Assembly (NCBI RefSeq): GCF_001949145.1 | Contig: NW_019091394.1 | Coordinates: 609,758-658,409 of the forward strand | Origin: Acanthaster planci | Lineage: Eukaryota > Echinodermata > Asteroidea > Valvatida > Acanthasteridae | Reading direction: 5' to 3' | DNA: 48,652 nt | Part shown: positions 1 through 10,400 of the stretch, in pieces | How the letters are laid out: each line of letters starts with the position of its first letter | Numbering within the stretch: the stretch's first letter is position 1 | Program-made: the position numbers and the translations under genes | Notes under the pieces: model-generated | Told to the model about the DNA's origin: nothing | Database searches by the model: none | The model's input: the letters and a program-made list of their open reading frames with translations, nothing else

Positions 1-1079
1 TAACCCAAAAGGTTGCGGAGGATGGAAAAACAGTCTTCAGATCAACAAGAAGGATGCCAGATTTGCCATTTACGGGTGATTACTATATCAGCATCTTTCA
101 GGATTGAGTAATGATGTTCAGATGATGACAGGGTAACGTCAAGTGATTGGTTACTTAGCAACCAGATTCCTTAGATGCCAGTATCTAAAGGTAGCATGTC
201 TCTCTGATGGTCCCAGTTGAAAAAAAAAAAAGAGGCTAGTGCATTAGTGTCAAGTTTGCTCAGTTGTTAGAATTCACACAATGTATTTAATCACACCACA
301 TGGTATGCACAGTAAATGTTTGTAGCAATTCCGTTTACAGCAATGTTTCACGGGGTAATATTCCAAAGTCACGTGAGAAATGTTATTTTGGTCCCTAACC
401 TTTTAAGGTTCAGGCGTGCTAGACAAAACAAGGCTGGCTCCAAGTCCAAGGGATGATTTGAGCCAACGTAATTATACAGCAACGCATCCAGTGGGAGGCA
501 GCTAACGTACACGTACATGTACACTGGGGAATTCCTTACTAAAACTACCTGATCTGCTGTGAATATTTCTCAAGTCAATGTTCACCAAACAATTTCCAGT
601 TCCAATGTTACATCCATTGAAGGGACAAATGTTGCCTGCAGTTTTTGTCAGGTCTGTTTTTTTTTCCCCCTCTTCTCGTAACAACTCTTGTATGAAAAGC
701 TAGTTCAGACTATTGTGCATACTTCACATGTCTCTCTATTGTTTGGCCCAGCGCTGGGACATGCTATTCAGGGTGAGCTTCACAACTTTTAGGGTCGCCA
801 GTGAAGTCTGCCTGAAGTGATTTCAAAGAAAATACAGCCTTGCATTCTGCAAGCAGGCCGCTAGGTCAAACTTGGATGGTGTGTTGTGGCTTCAAACACC
901 ATGGTCTCGCACTACAGGGGTTTACGTATACATGTATATGTGTGGTGAGCTAAATTAACGTGAACATTGCCTAGCGAACAATGAATACATGCATCAGACA
1001 AGGTCTCAACTGGAATTACTGATGCCAGCATTTAAGCAGAAAAGCCGGCCAATGTCTCCAACATGTATATTAGCAACAG
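1..1079. other. Non-coding flank, no gene seen
   Basis: Low-complexity A and T runs, scattered GTACATGT words and only short open frames without exon-like boundaries. I see no convincing exon. It is probably an intron of the upstream gene whose exon starts at 1080, because that exon opens with a splice acceptor in mid-codon. Confidence 0.5.
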
Positions 1080-1284
1080 CGGTCACCGGTATTCACACGG
1101 GCACCAGCCATCGTGGATTAAGTCCCGAAACGAGCAGAAGAGGGCAGCGCACAAGACACGATATTACAGCTACGCCGGTCTCAGCAGCACACGGTTTGAC
1201 AGCCACAGTCGCCAGGACAAGTCAACCGAGTTTGAAAAATGGCAGCGAGCACAAGAGATGGAGGTTGCGATGCTCAAAGCCAAG
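1080..1284 (+). CDS. Internal coding exon of an unrecognised upstream gene
   Basis: An open stretch runs from an acceptor (AG at 1078-1079) to a strong donor (AAG then GTGAGA at 1285). It begins with the third base of a codon and ends in phase 0. About 68 residues are encoded, rich in His, Arg, Tyr and Ser. The N-terminal half includes SWIKSRNEQKRAAHKTRYY. The end looks helical and probably coiled (EFEKWQRAQEMEVAMLKAK). Codon choice and the lack of low-complexity residues separate it from its noisy surroundings. I do not recognise the family. It sits 5 kb upstream of the DOCK start on the same strand, so it most likely belongs to the neighbouring gene. Confidence 0.55.
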
Positions 1285-2798
1285 GTGAGAACTGTGATCA
1301 TGAGTTGTGATGAGCTGACACAGTCGGTACAAAGACCGTTGCATGATTTCCACATTTTTCCCAGGAAAATGGTGCGGCTACTTACCTTCCTTTTCCTACG
1401 ATTTATAAAAGTCGATGGCCTCAAAGGTGGGTGTAATCCATTCATGTCTCACAGTTTTCAAAACTTCACAAGTCCACAGAATTCCACAGATTTAAATAGA
1501 TCAAATATTCCAGACTGTGCACATGTTCCCGAGATTCTTGATCACAGTAGAATAACTTGCCAATATCAACCTAGCACAACAGAAGCTCTTCACTGAGGTA
1601 ATTTCACTTTCCTGATGAACAGAGTACACCAACTACATTCATTACTGGTACTGTACATGTACACGTCAGTGGTCTTTCCACGTACAGGTAGCTATACGTA
1701 GTTTGAACTGGACGTCAGAGGTGGTACGCATGTAGCATGTTAACCAAAATCACCAAAATCACCCGTATTATGCTTAAAATCAGACAAACTATCCGGCCCA
1801 GAACAGATCAGTAGCACCACCAAACCTTGCAAATGAAACTAACATTGTGCAATATTAGAAATAAAGGGACTTCATAGCCTAAGAGTACTGCATGTAGGCA
1901 CTCTACACCGACAAACCACTATTGTTTTCCAGGCCAATAGGGTATTTCCACATTGAGGTGACCAAGTCCGCGTTCTGTAAAAGTTCAAAGAACACTCTCT
2001 GAAGTCAATACCTACCAGTACTTTACACAAGGCTATGAAAATACATTGACGCTTTATTCTCTCAGATAATGTACACGTAACCCACCCGTGATATGATTTA
2101 GTACTGTTTGCCTTGATTTGTAAGGACAGGCTGAAGGTCTTTGCTGAAGTGAAACTGAACAATGTACATATGTGCAGCAGTACAAGTGCTTACATGTACA
2201 GTATGTATATTACTGTATGGTAACATCACGACCCCATGCCGGCACGATGACCCCATGTGGCCATCATACATGTCCATGTACTTGTGGATGGCATGACGTG
2301 CTACATGTACATGTTATGCTCACAAGAATCCATGGGTGCATTTATTCCTACAGTGCCTCCCATTTGGGCACAGCACCAAAAGTGGGCAACCATTTTTCAA
2401 CCGAATGGGCACAAATCCATAGAACTCTTGTATCAGAGTAACACGGCTGAGTGCAAAGACACAATAGTAACGGGTACAAAAAGTTTGCCTCTGCCGAAGA
2501 AGATTAATTTCCTCCTCAGCAACAAGAAAAAAATAACATCAGCAAAGATGCTAAGATTTGAAACCACAATGATGATGATGCCGCCAAACTTCTGACTGCT
2601 ACCCTGAACAATACACCAACACAAAATCCAAAGCTTCTCAAAATATAAGATGCCCTACGTGTACACGTTCTACTCCAGAAGTTAGTGAGTACATGTATAT
2701 CCAACGCCGACGACTGTGACACTGATGATGCAGCACTGAATGCTGACAAACACTGAAGTTTCTTGATACAGGGTATTTCATCAGAATCGAGTTTCCAG
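1285..2798. other. Putative intron of the upstream gene
   Basis: AT-rich sequence with several GTACATGT palindromes (for example 1652-1663) and no exon-like open frame. It is bounded by the clear donor at 1285. Confidence 0.35.
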
Positions 2799-2874
2799 CA
2801 TGTTCTCACATGCTGTGCTGAACTTAAGCCGTCAGATGACAGGGCACCATCCAATCCCAAGCCTCTTGATGCAA
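2799..2874 (+). CDS. Weak candidate exon of the upstream gene
   Basis: After a TTTCCAG acceptor (AG at 2797-2798) the frame set by the 1080-1284 exon stays open to a GTATGT donor at 2875. The 25 codons include AELKPSDDRAPSNPKPLDA, which looks like disordered coding sequence. It ends after the first base of a codon. Support is only splice-site quality, phase and composition. It could be chance. Confidence 0.25.
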
Positions 2875-3007
2875 GTATGTACACAAAATAACAATACAAG
2901 CCAGGCCACCGGACCAACAAATTTAACAAAACAAGGTTCTTGTTCGACAAATCACGTGAATTGGGTAAGCTTTTTGTGTTTGAGTAATTGCCGAGATATT
3001 GAACAAG

Positions 3008-3147
3008 GTCCAATTGGTTTTGCACTGATAGAGCATGACACGTGCCGCAAAGATGAAAGTTCAAAGGAGCTTGCAAAGTTCAAACGAACTTTGGAAGCTC
3101 TTCAAAGATTACATTTCAGTTCAGAAATGTTGACAGAGCAGATATAA
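3008..3147 (+). CDS. Weak candidate terminal exon with stop codon
   Basis: Entered at an AACAAG acceptor (AG 3006-3007), the phase left by 2799-2874 gives an open frame to TAA at 3145-3147. The frame contains a basic helical stretch (SSKELAKFKRTLEALQRL). The polypyrimidine tract is poor and an antisense open frame overlaps, so this is tentative. An AATAAA at 3633 would serve as its poly(A) signal. Confidence 0.22.
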
Positions 3148-3632
3148 AATGTCCGTCCACCCCTCCCTCACTGCAGGGCTGCCAGGCCACTTTATAACAC
3201 CCAAAATTTTGGAACAATGGGAAGGGTAGTGTCCATGTGAGACGCTACATATAATGTCCATTTTGCTTTATGTACATGTACCACTCTGAGGGAAGCTTCG
3301 ACGATCCGTTTGTGACTTACTGTCTGTAAAAAAAATGGTTACTAGGCTCCTTCTTCCTATGTAGATCTTGCATAATCCTCCAACAACCTCCTGCTGGGTT
3401 TGAAACATTTTGACCAGAAACAGAATTTAGGAATTAATGTAGAAAAATATTCGTTTTCAGAAAAGTGATTTGCATGTATATATAAAGCCATCAAGGCCTT
3501 TAAAATCTTCAAAAGTATGGCAGGAAAAACTTGGTTAAGTCCCAAATTACAGCCACAAGGCCAAATACTCAGTGAATGACCTACTGCAATATCAGAGACC
3601 CAATGTGTACATGACATGCAATGAATACATTG

Positions 3633-3638
3633 AATAAA
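3633..3638 (+). promoter_or_regulatory. Possible poly(A) signal AATAAA
   Basis: AATAAA lies about 490 bases after the tentative stop codon at 3147 and is followed by a T/G-rich stretch. It matters only if the candidate terminal exon is real. The hexamer also occurs by chance in AT-rich DNA. Confidence 0.2.
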
Positions 3639-3994
3639 TTTGTGTTTACATAAATCGAAGAACAAAGCCAAAGTTTGCTGAAATATCAACTTTTGGTTGG
3701 TTTCTGATTTACCTCTAACGCATTCACTCATACTGGACATTTGTTCCATTAAGTTTAAATAGGGTTGTATTTTCATTTCGTATTTAGCAGTGTGTGTATT
3801 ATTATCCGGTGTTCTGAGAGCCGCAAGGGATTTTGAACACTTTGTGAGTTATTCTGTACTTTTGTATTGCCAGCCAACCATAGTTTTAGCAGCCAAGTTG
3901 TAGGAAAAACACGACTGTGATGTCACAAGAGCAGGCCTTTTGATCAAATTTAAAATTAGAACAAGAAGAATAGCCAGGACAGTCTTCATATTAA

Positions 3995-4388
3995 CCCCAA
4001 CCCCCTAGGCCCTTTTTGCTAGGGACCTTCCTCAATCCTCCAGAATCCTCCCATTTGGGGGTGAAAAAATTTGATTTTCCCTCAATCCTCCGAAATCCTC
4101 CAAAATTTCTTGAAAATTACTTGGAGGTGTGCCTACTGTCTCAGTCCTTCAAAATTCCCCCGCAATTCCTGTCACTAAATTGAAGCTGTGCGAATGGCAT
4201 TCTTGAGCAGAGCGGTTGATTCAAAAGAAATGTCGGGCTGAATTTATTCACGACTAAGCAAAAACAACACAGGGTCTAAACCACGACCTTCACTCATGGC
4301 ATCCTTTGCACTTTTGCCTTTCACCCTCAATCCCCTAAAATCCTCCAAAACTGGCTGAAGGATTTTGGAGGATTGAGGAGGGTTAGGG
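3995..4388. mobile_element. TTAA-flanked inverted-repeat element (piggyBac-type MITE candidate)
   Basis: TTAA stands on both sides (3991-3994 and 4389-4392). The left end reads CCCCAACCCCC and the right end, reverse-complemented, CCCTAACCCTCC. Inward from both ends come CCTCAATCCTCC and AATCCTCC words in opposite orientation. TTAA targets and C-rich ends are typical of piggyBac-like elements. The roughly 394-bp body carries no open frame, so it would be non-autonomous. The ends are degenerate, so the assignment is provisional. Confidence 0.45.
4325..4378. repeat. Hairpin: inverted AATCCTCC arms
   Basis: Arms 4325-4343 and 4360-4378 are reverse complements at 17 of 19 positions, around a loop of about 16 bases. 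Similar AATCCTCC words recur at 4031-4110, and more loosely at 41468-41520 and 45450-45490. This marks a dispersed family. Confidence 0.7.
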
Positions 4389-4632
4389 TTAATTAATTAT
4401 TACTATAGTACACATTTTACACAGATGCTCCATATTGCATGTACATGTACAATGATGGTCAGTTGTTTACAATTTTGGATTTGATTTGAATTGCAGTTGA
4501 TTACACTGTGCTGCTGTGGTATTGATTTATTGATTCCAAAGGAAGTCTTCGGTAACTCTTTTCAGAACAATCTTCCACAGGCATGACGAGAAGAGTAGGC
4601 CTGTGAATATGGGCCTAGAGTAAATACTAACT

Positions 4633-4927
4633 TAGCCCCAGTAGTGTGGCACGGACTCTCACTCCCGACTGAGAGAGCGAGCCCATTAGATTGAATGAAT
4701 AAAGGCAAAAAGACTGGAAAATCACTCAATAACGTGAGTGAAATTATTCAATAAATAATTTTTAGAAAGCAGACAGGTCAAGAATCATGTTCGTGTGCAA
4801 AAGAAATTACGCCCACGATGATAAGTTGGTGCGCCGAAATATATATACGCCGACATGAAATTGAGCATACGGATGTGTGGCTAAGGATGGATCGGGAGTG
4901 ACAGTCCGTGCCACACTAGTGGGGCTG
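4633..4927. mobile_element. 295-bp MITE with ~36-bp TIRs and 9-bp TSD
   Basis: The left end (TAGCCCCAGTAGTGTGGCAC, 4633 on) and the reverse-complemented right end (CAGCCCCACTAGTGTGGCAC) match at 33 of 36 positions. The element is flanked by a perfect direct repeat ATACTAACT at 4624-4632 and 4928-4936. A 9-bp target duplication is typical of Mutator-like transposons, while hAT elements give 8. No transposase frame is present, so this is a non-autonomous copy. Intact ends and duplication indicate a fairly recent insertion. Confidence 0.88.
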
Positions 4928-6200
4928 ATACTAACTATGCTAATCATATGTCACTTTTATTACTCACCATGCTTTTGTAGAGGAAAGAGTTCCATATACG
5001 AACATGACGGACGCCAATTGACACCCTGTGCACAAACCCTATGAGTATGAGACTGGTCTGAAAAATTCTAGGCCTAGGTGTTTTTTAAGTAGGCCTAGGC
5101 AAAAACGACTTGGGTTTTAACTTTCGTCTTGGTGTGAGCGTAAGCGCGCAGCAGACACAACATACCGCAACTGGTCAATTGTAATTTTCAGTACATACGA
5201 GAGTCCCGCCGCGCTAAGCAAATAATGATCACATAACGCTTTGTTTGATTTTCTTAACCCAATATCATGTTCATATTAAAAGCATTCATGTTCATATTAC
5301 AAGCATCATACCTTTTTCTTCATTCTATCCAATTTGCCTGTGTCTCTGTCATAGAAATCCTTAATTAAGTAAGTGATTTCCTTGCACGAATTCGCGTTGC
5401 GAAAGCTGGATTCCGGCCATTCGTGTGATCTGGGGTCACATGAGGCCAATGGAAGATACCAAAGTCACTTCAGAGGGGTGTCGCTCTTCAAGCTTGCTCA
5501 CTAGCACTAAACAATTAATTGCATCCTCCACTAGTGTCGAAGGAACCATCGACGCATCCTCGTATCCATGTTTGCCAAGATATGAACTTCAAAATCGAGT
5601 TCAATCGATTAGATTTTACTCCTAGAAATATCAAAATTATTGAAACTAGAACATGATAATTTCATGCGATATGACTTAGATGTACTAAGTTAGATGTACA
5701 TGTAGTTATCAAGAAGAAAACTGAAGAGACGTGATATTACAGCGTGCTTTGTTTTCCTACTGTTGTTTGTGTCCTGCCTGCCTAATTAACGTTGAAAGAT
5801 AGGTAGGGGTGGGATAGGGAGGCTAAGCTGGCAAAATGCGGTCCTAATCTGAAGCGCAACTGGTTTTGTGGAAAAGATCTTGGCATTAATCAACATAAAC
5901 CAAAAAAAAGTAAGGGCAAAATGATGATTGTTGTGATGTCATTTTCATGATTACTTCACCCTTTAGAAAAAGCTCTTGGCTAGTCTGACTTCCTGTTAAC
6001 TTTTATCTTTACCAAAATACCATTGGCATGTCTAATTTGTGTGAATGTGGAAGAGTGATCTATGTGATTTACCTGTAATTAGAATAAATTGACAACTTGT
6101 TATCTGAATTATAGTAAACACTCAACCGTTCCTGAGTCAACAAACCACCAAGATAGTGTGATTTTGTGGAAAACGTGCCCCACCTCCTTTGGTACAAAGG
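4928..6200. other. Intergenic DNA upstream of DOCK
   Basis: No exon is seen. It holds two copies of the palindrome TAGGCCTAGG (about 5072 and 5091) and AT-rich sequence. GC and CpG content rise toward 6200, where promoter-like features begin. Confidence 0.5.
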
Positions 6201-6209
6201 GAAACTCCC

Positions 6210-6225
6210 ACAATTCCTTGCATGG
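6210..6225 (+). promoter_or_regulatory. ZNF143/Staf-like site
   Basis: ACAATTCCTTGCATGG agrees with the well-known ZNF143/THAP11 promoter motif ACAATTCCCAGCATGC at 13 of 16 bases. It lies about 145 bases before the DOCK start codon, where such sites normally occur near transcription starts. Confidence 0.4.
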
Positions 6226-6232
6226 CGAAACC

Positions 6233-6243
6233 AAAATGGCCGA
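6233..6243 (+). promoter_or_regulatory. YY1-like site
   Basis: AAAATGGCCGA resembles the YY1 motif AANATGGCGGC that is common at or just downstream of metazoan transcription starts. Its place between the ZNF143-like site and the start codon is as expected. The match is imperfect. Confidence 0.3.
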
Positions 6244-6354
6244 TGGAACACGGCGGTCTGCGCGAGAGAAGTCACTCTAGCTCTAGTACAACTTCCCTTC
6301 TCAATTAGTGGCAAAATTAACAACTTTCCGGTAGTTGAAAAGTAACCAAGAAAA

Positions 6355-6471
6355 ATGAGCGGGGAACGGGAAAGGCCTCATGCGAGGATGCTCCGAAAGA
6401 GCATGGAAGTTTCTGCCTCAGCTGTTCGAGAGAAAGTTTCCCTTGCTGTTCGCGAGAGTCGTTCGTTTGGG
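6355..6471 (+). CDS. DOCK9/10/11: DOCK-D coding exon 1 (start codon)
   Basis: ATG at 6355 in AAAAATGAG context opens 39 codons ending at a strong donor (GGG then GTAAGT, 6472) in phase 0. The segment SASAVREKVSLAVRES aligns with the DOCK9/11 N-terminus (TAAELRQSVSEAVRGS). The distance to the EPVDYE motif in exon 2 differs by only one residue from vertebrates. This makes it the orthologous first coding exon although exon 2 lies 24.5 kb away. Promoter-like motifs lie just upstream. Confidence 0.87.
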
Positions 6472-6663
6472 GTAAGTTGTTTGACAGGCCAACTCGATTG
6501 CTTCGAATGTTTACGGTTTAAACCTGAAATTTATGCATGAAATAATTTCCCATGTGAACCACCTCTTTGGGCATAATTGTTAACGTTATCTTCTTCGCTT
6601 GGAATGGTATTTAGTGCCTTTCTAATGCGAAACGGTGAGTTGAATTTGAGCTCTCTTCTGCAC

Positions 6664-6785
6664 GTTCAATACCCGGAACTGCGTCAACGTGGTCAACCTG
6701 TGGGATCGTTCGGTAAATGAACCATCGGGTCGCCGCCGCGAGCGACGGCGCCGGCCACGCGCCACGCGCGATGATTTGCCCGTAG
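6664..6785. other. CpG-rich patch downstream of exon 1
   Basis: Dense CpG dinucleotides (for example CGCCGCCGCGAGCGACGGCG at 6731) contrast with the CpG-poor surroundings. The location 200-300 bases after exon 1 fits the downstream edge of a CpG-rich promoter. Confidence 0.5.
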
Positions 6786-7326
6786 CAGACTGCCAAGTGT
6801 GTTCAGCTTTTGGAATGCACAGCGTGTCCTGTTTTTGCTTTGTAAAATTGTAGAGAGGTGTACAAGTAGGTAGGTTTACAGTGTTCGTGGAAAAGATTTA
6901 TGCATTTTAACGACACTTATTCATAATTTTGGATGATATATTCTCAGTGAAAGCAGAATTTTCCAAATTTGAAACTTCTTCTCTAATGAAACAAATTACC
7001 AAAATTAAATTAACAATTCTACCCCATTCCAATAACCCAATTGTTGTTCCATCTGTTCTAGCACAGATCCACTGTAGTCACAGAACTAGCCCTTTAGTTC
7101 TAGGGGCACCCATGCCTTATTTTTAAAGGTATTTGCTTGTTTCAGGTTTGCGAATCATGAACCTGCAGAAGGGCTAGCCTAAAAAAATAATCAGGCTAAG
7201 TTACTTATTTACATGTACATGTATTTGTGATGCTATTTTAGCATTTTTAGCTTGTCACAGTCAAGGTGTGACTCTGTTTGGTAGAAGAGAAGGCCACTGT
7301 CAGCAGTTTGCTGGAGGTCTCTCTAA

Positions 7327-7446
7327 GTTTACCCATACCATGGAGGAAGGAATAGCCATGCCCATAGTTTACCCATACCATGGAGGAAGGAATAGCCATG
7401 CCCATAGTTTACCCATACCATGGAGGAAGGAATAGCCATGCCCATA
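7327..7446. repeat. Minisatellite, 3 x 40 bp
   Basis: Three head-to-tail copies of a 40-base unit starting GTTTACCCATACCATGGAGG and ending CATGCCCATA (7327-7366, 7367-7406, 7407-7446). I see no differences between the copies, so the expansion is recent or homogenised. The unit is not a multiple of three and the short frames through it are not credible genes. Confidence 0.95.
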
Positions 7447-10400
7447 CTAAGGGCCTTCTCCCCCACCACAGTACCAGATTCAAGTGTCATTCCCACAGCC
7501 TGCATAATGCACATAATGCTTCCCAGTGGCATACCAAGACAACTGTTCAGAAAAAGCCCCATCCTCTGCATGTATTTTGTTAATTCACTATGGATGATTC
7601 TAATCCTCCCAGTATTAGTATGCCTGATTAATCAACCGGCCATTTTTTTTAAATGGCATTTTGTCCAGTAAACGTATTCATTTGTGGTTTGTGATGAGAA
7701 ACTTGTGTGCTTTTAAGAATTTGGAATGTCTGTCTGTTCATTTTACCTTTTAAGTTGCTGTTGATGGATTGCAATTGTAATGTGTTGGTTATTTTTATTA
7801 TTGAACCTTGTTTTGATTTTTTTTAAACTGTTGTAGTTTTAACCGTACTTTGGCCTTCGGCAACAAGAGTGAAAAATCTAAAATAAATAAATAAAGTTAT
7901 TAATATGTGTATATTAATGTGTACACCTGTAAACGTAAATTGTACCTGTATATTTTAAAGAGGTTGTATGTTTTGAAAAGGTTACCATTCATGAACATGT
8001 TTGATTGACTCTCGGGGAGTGATGAGAATCAAAGCTTAGAAATGGAGCATTTCAAGACCATTTTTATTTTGTGGTTGTCTGTGATTTATTTACATGTACA
8101 ATACCAATGCCATAGGATCACCGAACTCGTGCATGGTTAATCCATCAACCTTTATCTGTGGTTTAACAGCGCAAGGTCTCTATGGGCTTGGTTTAGTCAT
8201 AGAGCAAGCATGCATGGTTTAGTGCGTAGCGGTTGTAGCTATTGGAGCTGATTTAACAGGATTTTAAATGGCTTCAAGACAACAATAACTGGGATACTAG
8301 TTAGTCTAATATGTGTGCATTTTAAACTATTACCCTTTTTTGACTACGCTATATAAAGGGTTAATTGATCAGGAGGATGGTAATCGTCACACATGTTACG
8401 TGGGTGAATGTTGTCATTTTGTACTCGAAGTTGTAATCGCTTGATAAAATTTTAGTACAGTTGTATCCAAGTGGTTTAAGGAGGAACCCAAAAAATACCA
8501 GTACCGGGGTACATGTAATCCTCTTTGCTGTGTAAAATGCATGTAGTACACTACCAATGATAAGCTCTGGTTCAAGATGGCAAACACCCACATGTACATG
8601 TGTTCATGTAATCAGCTTTGCACTAAAGTGTACCAGTAGGTACTGTATTTATAGGCAACATGCCTATGTTGGTTCAAGTACCGGTGTACTGTTGTTGTAT
8701 GTCTGTGACTGTGACGTACATGTAACATCGCAAAAACATAGTAATTGTGCCAGTAGAGGTAAAGGCCTTAGTGGGGATTTCATAACCAGCTGTACTTATA
8801 CACAGTTGAGAAAGGCAACACTTGCGAATGACCCCGCGCACTGCACATGCACATATGAAGTGCCGGTTGAGCAGTAGGCGCTGCAGTGCATGTGATTGAG
8901 GAAGCAATTCCACAAACTGCAGTTTCATTCCCAGCAGAACACATACATGTATTTGTGTAGCAGTTTGCTGTGTACACTTGTTGGGTGACTACACAGTGGG
9001 TACCTAAATAACCTGTTGTTGACACTGTCATGCCAAAAAGGGTCACCGGCAACAATGGCCGAGCACAAAATAGCACTTGGCAGGAATAATCTGTGGCTTT
9101 TGCACTGTAGGCAACGCTGCAAACTGGCTTTTGAAGGATTCGGAGTGGGAATTTGAGCTGGAATGGGGCTTAGCAGGACCTTTCCCTTTGGAGAATCTTT
9201 TTTTTTTTTTTTTCAGGAAACATTTGGTGACTTGAAGCACTGGTACACATAACGTATTGCTGAAGTTGTTTTGTTCAGAATTTGAACCTGACACCATTGT
9301 ATATATTCATTAGGATTTCAAGCTCCAAGGTATTGTAATGATGAACATATCTACATGTACATGTATGCATCTATGGGTATTAGTGTGTGTTCTGAATAGG
9401 TGACAACTGTATAGTGAAACAGAGAACTCCACATTTGACCGAGGTCATCCATTTTCCTGCTGGTAGTGTACAGGACAGAACATGTACTGTACATGTACCT
9501 GCACATACGTGTAGGAGTAGGCTTATAAATTTTATGCGAAGTATGCCTGTGATCAAGGCCTGAAGAAGTGGAGATCTTCCATAAATGTTCAGGGCACCCT
9601 AGGGCATTTAGAGTTCTTGCACCTGCATCGATCGATCGTTTGTGAGTCATGGCCCTGTATGGGGCACATACTGTACCCATGTGTACTGCAAATTGTCACC
9701 TGGACCTTGACCATGCTGTAGCCAACTCCCCAATGTCTATCATGCTTCGCTCCACCAGTGCCAGGCCAGGTAGACACACATGCATTCATGATTCATCATC
9801 AATGGCTCTCTTGTTCCCCCTGCATGCATTTGTCACTGCCACCTTTGAGAACCTGATCCCGACTGTCAACGCCGCACTGATTAAGCTGCCGGGCCAGTTT
9901 GCAAGTGCACATGTACACCTACCATACATGTTGGCCTGTTGCCTCCACTGTACATGTATAATACACCCCTCACCTTCAAGCATAAGTGCCTGGCCTTATG
10001 GTTTGTCTGCTGTGTTGTGGTCAGTCAACCATTTACCTGTTAGTTTTAAACATGTCCTGCATGGCAAAACTCATCCATTAACAGGACCACCCATGGGTAC
10101 ATATACATGTAGGTCTTACAAGTAACACACATACATGTATGCGCATTAGATTTACAGATCTATAAAACTTTATGTACCCCACACTGTGTTGTGTATAATG
10201 TTTCAGCTTTGTCTCTGTCCAATGATTCTTTGAATATTAGAGATAATTACCAAATGGTCTCTTCACCTATATTGTCCTGGTGGCTGTAACATTATTTCCT
10301 TTATAAACATTCAGATCATCCCCAAGAAATTAATATCATTGTTTTGTACTTTTTTACTACGTTGTTGAAATGTAGTTTTTCTGTATTTTAAGGTAAATAA

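Noticed and set aside
2516-3076. 186-codon open frame on the - strand
   Set aside because: Low-complexity Ser/Leu/Cys composition, ends in T-rich DNA, no recognisable motif.
9649-10125. 158-codon open frame on the + strand
   Set aside because: It includes GTACATGT repeats, has frames of similar length opposite, no plausible exon edges and no family resemblance.
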